Assembly (NCBI GenBank): GCA_039191215.1
Contig: JBCCXT010000012.1
Coordinates: 1-64,000 of the forward strand
Length of the DNA stretch: 64,000 bases
Source: HKCCE3408 sp039191215
GTDB lineage: Bacteria > Pseudomonadota > Alphaproteobacteria > Rhodobacterales > Rhodobacteraceae
Reading direction: 5' to 3'
Both the position numbers and the translations under genes were made by a program. Positions 61,660-64,000 of the stretch are shown piece by piece (position 1 is the first letter of the stretch; each line of letters starts with the position of its first letter). The notes under the pieces are model-generated. The model ran no database searches, was not told the DNA's origin, and saw nothing but the letters and a program-made list of their open reading frames with translations.

Positions 61660-62739
61660 ATGCGATACGGTATTATTGGTTGCGGCATGATGGGCCAGGA
61701 GCATCTGCAAAACATCGCACTTCTGCCCGGAGCAGAGGTAGCTGCGATCTATGAGCCGGACGATGAAATGGCCGGACGCGCGACCGCTATCGCGCCGGGT
61801 GCCGTGCGATGTGACAGCTTGGCAGCACTGCTTGCCCATCCCGCTCTTGATGTGCTGTTGATCGCATCGCCGAATGACTGCCATGCCGACCAGCTTGCCG
61901 CGATCGCCGCGGCGCGCCCGCTGCCAGTGCTGGTCGAAAAGCCGCTCTTCACCGATCCGGGTGATCTTTCCCGGCTTGAGGCTTTGGGCCGTGACTATCC
62001 GGCGATGATCTGGGTTGCGATGGAATACCGCTATATGCCGCCGATCGCGCGATTGCTGGAAATAGCCGAGGCCGAGACGGGCGGTATCTCGATGCTGACC
62101 ATCCGCGAGCATCGATTTCCCTTCCTACACAAGGTGGATGCCTGGAACCGTTTCAATGCGCGCACCGGCGGTACTTTGGTCGAGAAATGCTGCCACTTTT
62201 TCGATCTGATGCGCCTGGCGCTTGGATCGGAGCCGGTGCGCGTGTTGGCCAGCGCGGGCCAGGCAGTTAATCACAAGGCGGAGCGTTATGATGGGGCCAC
62301 ACCCGATATCTGGGACCACGGCTATGTGATCGTGGAATTCGCCTCCGGCGCCCGGGCCATGCTGGAATTGTGTATGTTTGCGGAAGGCGCGCGCTATCAA
62401 GAGGAGATCAGCGCCGTTGGGCCGCTTGGCAAGATCGAGGCAATGGTGCCAGGGCCGCAGCGCTTCTGGCCAGAGGAATTGGGCACGGCGCCCGTGCCGA
62501 AAGTAGTGGTCAGCCCAAGAGCGCCAAAAGGCCCGCGCGTGCTTGATTTGCCGATTGATCCGGCCTTGCAGGCAGCCGGGGATCACAATGGCTCTACCTT
62601 TCACCAACACCAGAAATTTCTAGCCGCCCTGCAAACGCAAAGGGCGCCTGAGGTCAGCTTGGCCGATGGCATTGCCGCTGTCCGAATGGGCCATGCCGCC
62701 CAAGAGGCGGCACGCGAAAACGCCATCGTCACGCTCTAG
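61660..62739 (+). CDS. Gfo/Idh/MocA family oxidoreductase (fourth copy)
   Basis: A 359-residue NAD(P)-dependent dehydrogenase. It opens MRYGIIGCGMMGQEHLQN, has VEKPLFTDPGDL and a catalytic-region GGTLVEKCCHFFDLMR. It is co-transcribed with the GntR gene. The Cys-Cys-His segment resembles inositol/sugar dehydrogenases acting on carbohydrates. It is distinct from the three-gene chain near 50 kb. Confidence 0.9.
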   Translation: MRYGIIGCGMMGQEHLQNIALLPGAEVAAIYEPDDEMAGRATAIAPGAVRCDSLAALLAHPALDVLLIASPNDCHADQLAAIAAARPLPVLVEKPLFTDPGDLSRLEALGRDYPAMIWVAMEYRYMPPIARLLEIAEAETGGISMLTIREHRFPFLHKVDAWNRFNARTGGTLVEKCCHFFDLMRLALGSEPVRVLASAGQAVNHKAERYDGATPDIWDHGYVIVEFASGARAMLELCMFAEGARYQEEISAVGPLGKIEAMVPGPQRFWPEELGTAPVPKVVVSPRAPKGPRVLDLPIDPALQAAGDHNGSTFHQHQKFLAALQTQRAPEVSLADGIAAVRMGHAAQEAARENAIVTL

Positions 62740-63000
62740 GAGCAATCTTGGGCCGCGCTGCCTCAAGCCCGCCTAAAGGCGAGCCGTCGTCAGCGCGGGT
62801 CGCGCTCTCGCGCTCCGGCGCAGGACCGACGAATTGCAAGTCGCACCAATCACAGCGCTTGAGGCGTCCCGATTTCCGCCGCCAGACCGCACCTCACCTC
62901 CTGTTCCGCGGCAGCCGCGCCGAGGAGGGGGCCCAAATGGGTCCACGACGAGGCGCGTTCCCTCTGGCCGAGGCCCATAGAAGCGCTTACGCTTCTGCCC
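62740..63000. repeat. Repeat-rich spacer with palindromes
   Basis: A 261-bp gap rich in GC hairpins. CCCGCCTAAAGGCGAGCCG (62768-62786) continues TCGTCAGCGC and closely resembles the cysS-cimA spacer (28386-28412) and the putA 30-bp repeats. A perfect hairpin AGAAGCG-CTTA-CGCTTCT (62979-62996) ends four bases before the next ATG and replaces a normal ribosome site. No gene is seen. Confidence 0.6.
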
Positions 63001-63813
63001 ATGTCGAGCATTCTGGCAATTGACGGCGGCGGCTCCGGCAGCCGCGCGCTTCTTCGGCGTCCGCGCCTGCCGGACCTCTGCATCGAAGACGGCCCCGCGA
63101 ATGCCTATACCGACCCGGAGGGCGCAGCGGATCGGATTACCAAAATCGCCGAAAGTCTCTGGCGACAGGCGGGAATTGAACCTGGCGCCGTCGTCGCAGG
63201 CATTGCCGGCTGCCGCTTGCCCGAAATCGCCGAAGGCCTTACGCGCCGCCTGCCCTTCCCGGCCTATATCACCGATGACAGCGTGACCACGGCGCTCGGC
63301 GCCTTGGGCGGCGACGGCACGGTCATCAGTCTGGGCACTGGCGCCTTTGCACTGCGCATCGATCAGGGGCACGTCCGCCATATCAGCGGCTGGGGGTTCA
63401 CGCTTGGCGATACCGCTTCAGGCGCTTGGTTTGGCCGCAACGCGCTTAGCGCAGCGCTGCGCGCGGCTGACGGATTGACCCCGCATGACGGGCTGACCGA
63501 GGCGCTTATGTCCGCCGGCCACCCGCTTTTGCAGTACCAGAACGCCATTCCTTCGGATTTCGCTGCCCTTGCCCCCCAGGTTTTCGAACACGCCAGTACG
63601 CCAACTGCGCAGCGCCTGATCGCGGCAGCTGTGGCGGAGATCGAGCTGCAAATCACAACCCTGCGTGCGCCGACATCGGCCCGGCTGGTGCTCATGGGTG
63701 GGCTGGCACCGCGGCTCATCGCGCACCTTCCGCCTGCGCTGCAAGGCCGCTTGTCGGAGCCACGCGGCAGCGCGCTCGACGGCGCTATTGCCCTTGCAAC
63801 CCGTGCCCAATGA
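63001..63813 (+). CDS. N-acetylglucosamine-kinase-like ATPase (BadF/BadG family)
   Basis: A 270-residue sugar kinase of the BcrAD_BadFG fold. It has the phosphate-1 motif LAIDGGGSGSRALL, the Asp-containing YITDDSVTTALGAL, VISLGTGAFALR and GWGFTLGDTASGAW, as in GlcNAc kinases. The ATG has no Shine-Dalgarno because a hairpin fills that place. Its stop overlaps nagA (ATGA), which supports phosphorylation of GlcNAc or a related amino sugar. Confidence 0.88.
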   Translation: MSSILAIDGGGSGSRALLRRPRLPDLCIEDGPANAYTDPEGAADRITKIAESLWRQAGIEPGAVVAGIAGCRLPEIAEGLTRRLPFPAYITDDSVTTALGALGGDGTVISLGTGAFALRIDQGHVRHISGWGFTLGDTASGAWFGRNALSAALRAADGLTPHDGLTEALMSAGHPLLQYQNAIPSDFAALAPQVFEHASTPTAQRLIAAAVAEIELQITTLRAPTSARLVLMGGLAPRLIAHLPPALQGRLSEPRGSALDGAIALATRAQ

Positions 63814-64000
63814 TCCTTGAAAGCATCGATATCCTGGACGGCGCAGGTCTCTGTAGGGCGCAAACGGTCACGATCGACGGCGGCCGCATCAGCGCCATCG
63901 AGCCCAGTGCGACAGAGGGGCCCTTGCGCGCGATCATCGCACCCAGCTTGGTCGATCTCCAAGTAAATGGCGGCGGCGGCGTGATGCTAAACGAGGCCCA
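63810..64000 (+). CDS. nagA: N-acetylglucosamine-6-phosphate deacetylase, N-terminal part
   Basis: The first 63 codons of a gene that runs past the window. It overlaps the kinase stop (ATGA). The fragment contains the beta-sandwich start (ESIDILDGAGLCRAQTVTI) and APSLVDLQVNGGGGVMLNEA, the NagA-type continuation into the amidohydrolase barrel. The enzyme would remove acetate from GlcNAc-6-phosphate. Together with the kinase it gives the first two steps of GlcNAc use. Confidence 0.85.
   Translation, partial: MILESIDILDGAGLCRAQTVTIDGGRISAIEPSATEGPLRAIIAPSLVDLQVNGGGGVMLNEA

Noticed and set aside
1..64000. tRNA, rRNA or CRISPR array
   Set aside because: Intergenic regions were read for cloverleaf arms, rRNA signatures and spaced direct repeats; none was found. 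The 30-bp repeats in putA are contiguous, without spacers.

Overview
The window looks like chromosome of a high-GC alphaproteobacterium of the Rhodobacteraceae (Roseobacter group). Evidence: an aglEFGAK-type alpha-glucoside operon, a PutA without a ribbon-helix-helix domain beside an Lrp-type PutR, citramalate synthase next to cysS, an edd-eda pair, and densely packed operons with ATGA, TGATG and TAATG junctions. No phage, CRISPR array, rRNA or tRNA was recognised. The only mobile-element trace is the 3' end of an IS3-family transposase near 23.4 kb.

Region 1 (1-1612): the end of xylB and a complete xylA (xylose to xylulose 5-phosphate).

Region 2 (1691-19561) is the most unusual part. Ten minus-strand genes are packed with overlaps or gaps of at most 8 bp, and a plus-strand gene for a secreted peptidoglycan-binding-like protein diverges from them. 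The core is SrfA-like, SrfB (actin/Hsp70-like ATPase) and SrfC (P-loop GTPase-like). These are followed by an anchored Sel1-like protein, a periplasmic SH3 + vWA protein resembling the outer half of the type VI secretion kinase PpkA, an ABC ATPase and FtsX-type permease (TagT/TagS-like), and a secreted sulfatase-modifying-factor-fold protein (TagR-like). No type VI structural gene, kinase, phosphatase or FHA gene is present. Three membrane proteins share one anchor-and-stalk plan carrying different periplasmic heads: a Cys-rich domain, a trypsin-like protease and a beta-sandwich. I read the locus as a trans-envelope system joining an Srf cytoplasmic NTPase pair to a Tag-type periplasmic sensing module.

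Region 3 (19.5-31.7 kb): a small secreted-protein reading frame interrupted by TGA, a LysR regulator divergent from two SDR genes, the IS3 remnant, an MFS transporter, a squalene/phytoene-synthase-like gene, a methyltransferase, cimA, cysS and a PLP aminotransferase.

Region 4 (31.7-44.6 kb): sugar catabolism. AglEFG with AglK imports alpha-glucosides, AglA (GH13) and a GH1 enzyme release glucose, and Glk phosphorylates it; edd-eda supply the Entner-Doudoroff steps. AglR (LacI family) is divergent from aglE, and two CAAAGCGCTTTG-type palindromes lie between them. A different palindrome, GTTAGCGCTAAC, precedes edd.

Region 5 (44.6-64 kb): putR/putA, then an alpha/beta hydrolase, three translationally coupled Gfo/Idh/MocA oxidoreductases, a carbohydrate ABC importer and a mannonate dehydratase. 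Next come a minus-strand pair, an SsuD-family flavin monooxygenase and an aldo/keto reductase. This pairing resembles the monooxygenase route for sulfoquinovose. It is divergent from a GntR/HutC regulator and a fourth Gfo/Idh gene. The window ends in an N-acetylglucosamine-kinase-like gene and the start of nagA. PutA carries a 3 x 30-bp in-frame repeat similar to intergenic elements near 28.4 and 62.8 kb.
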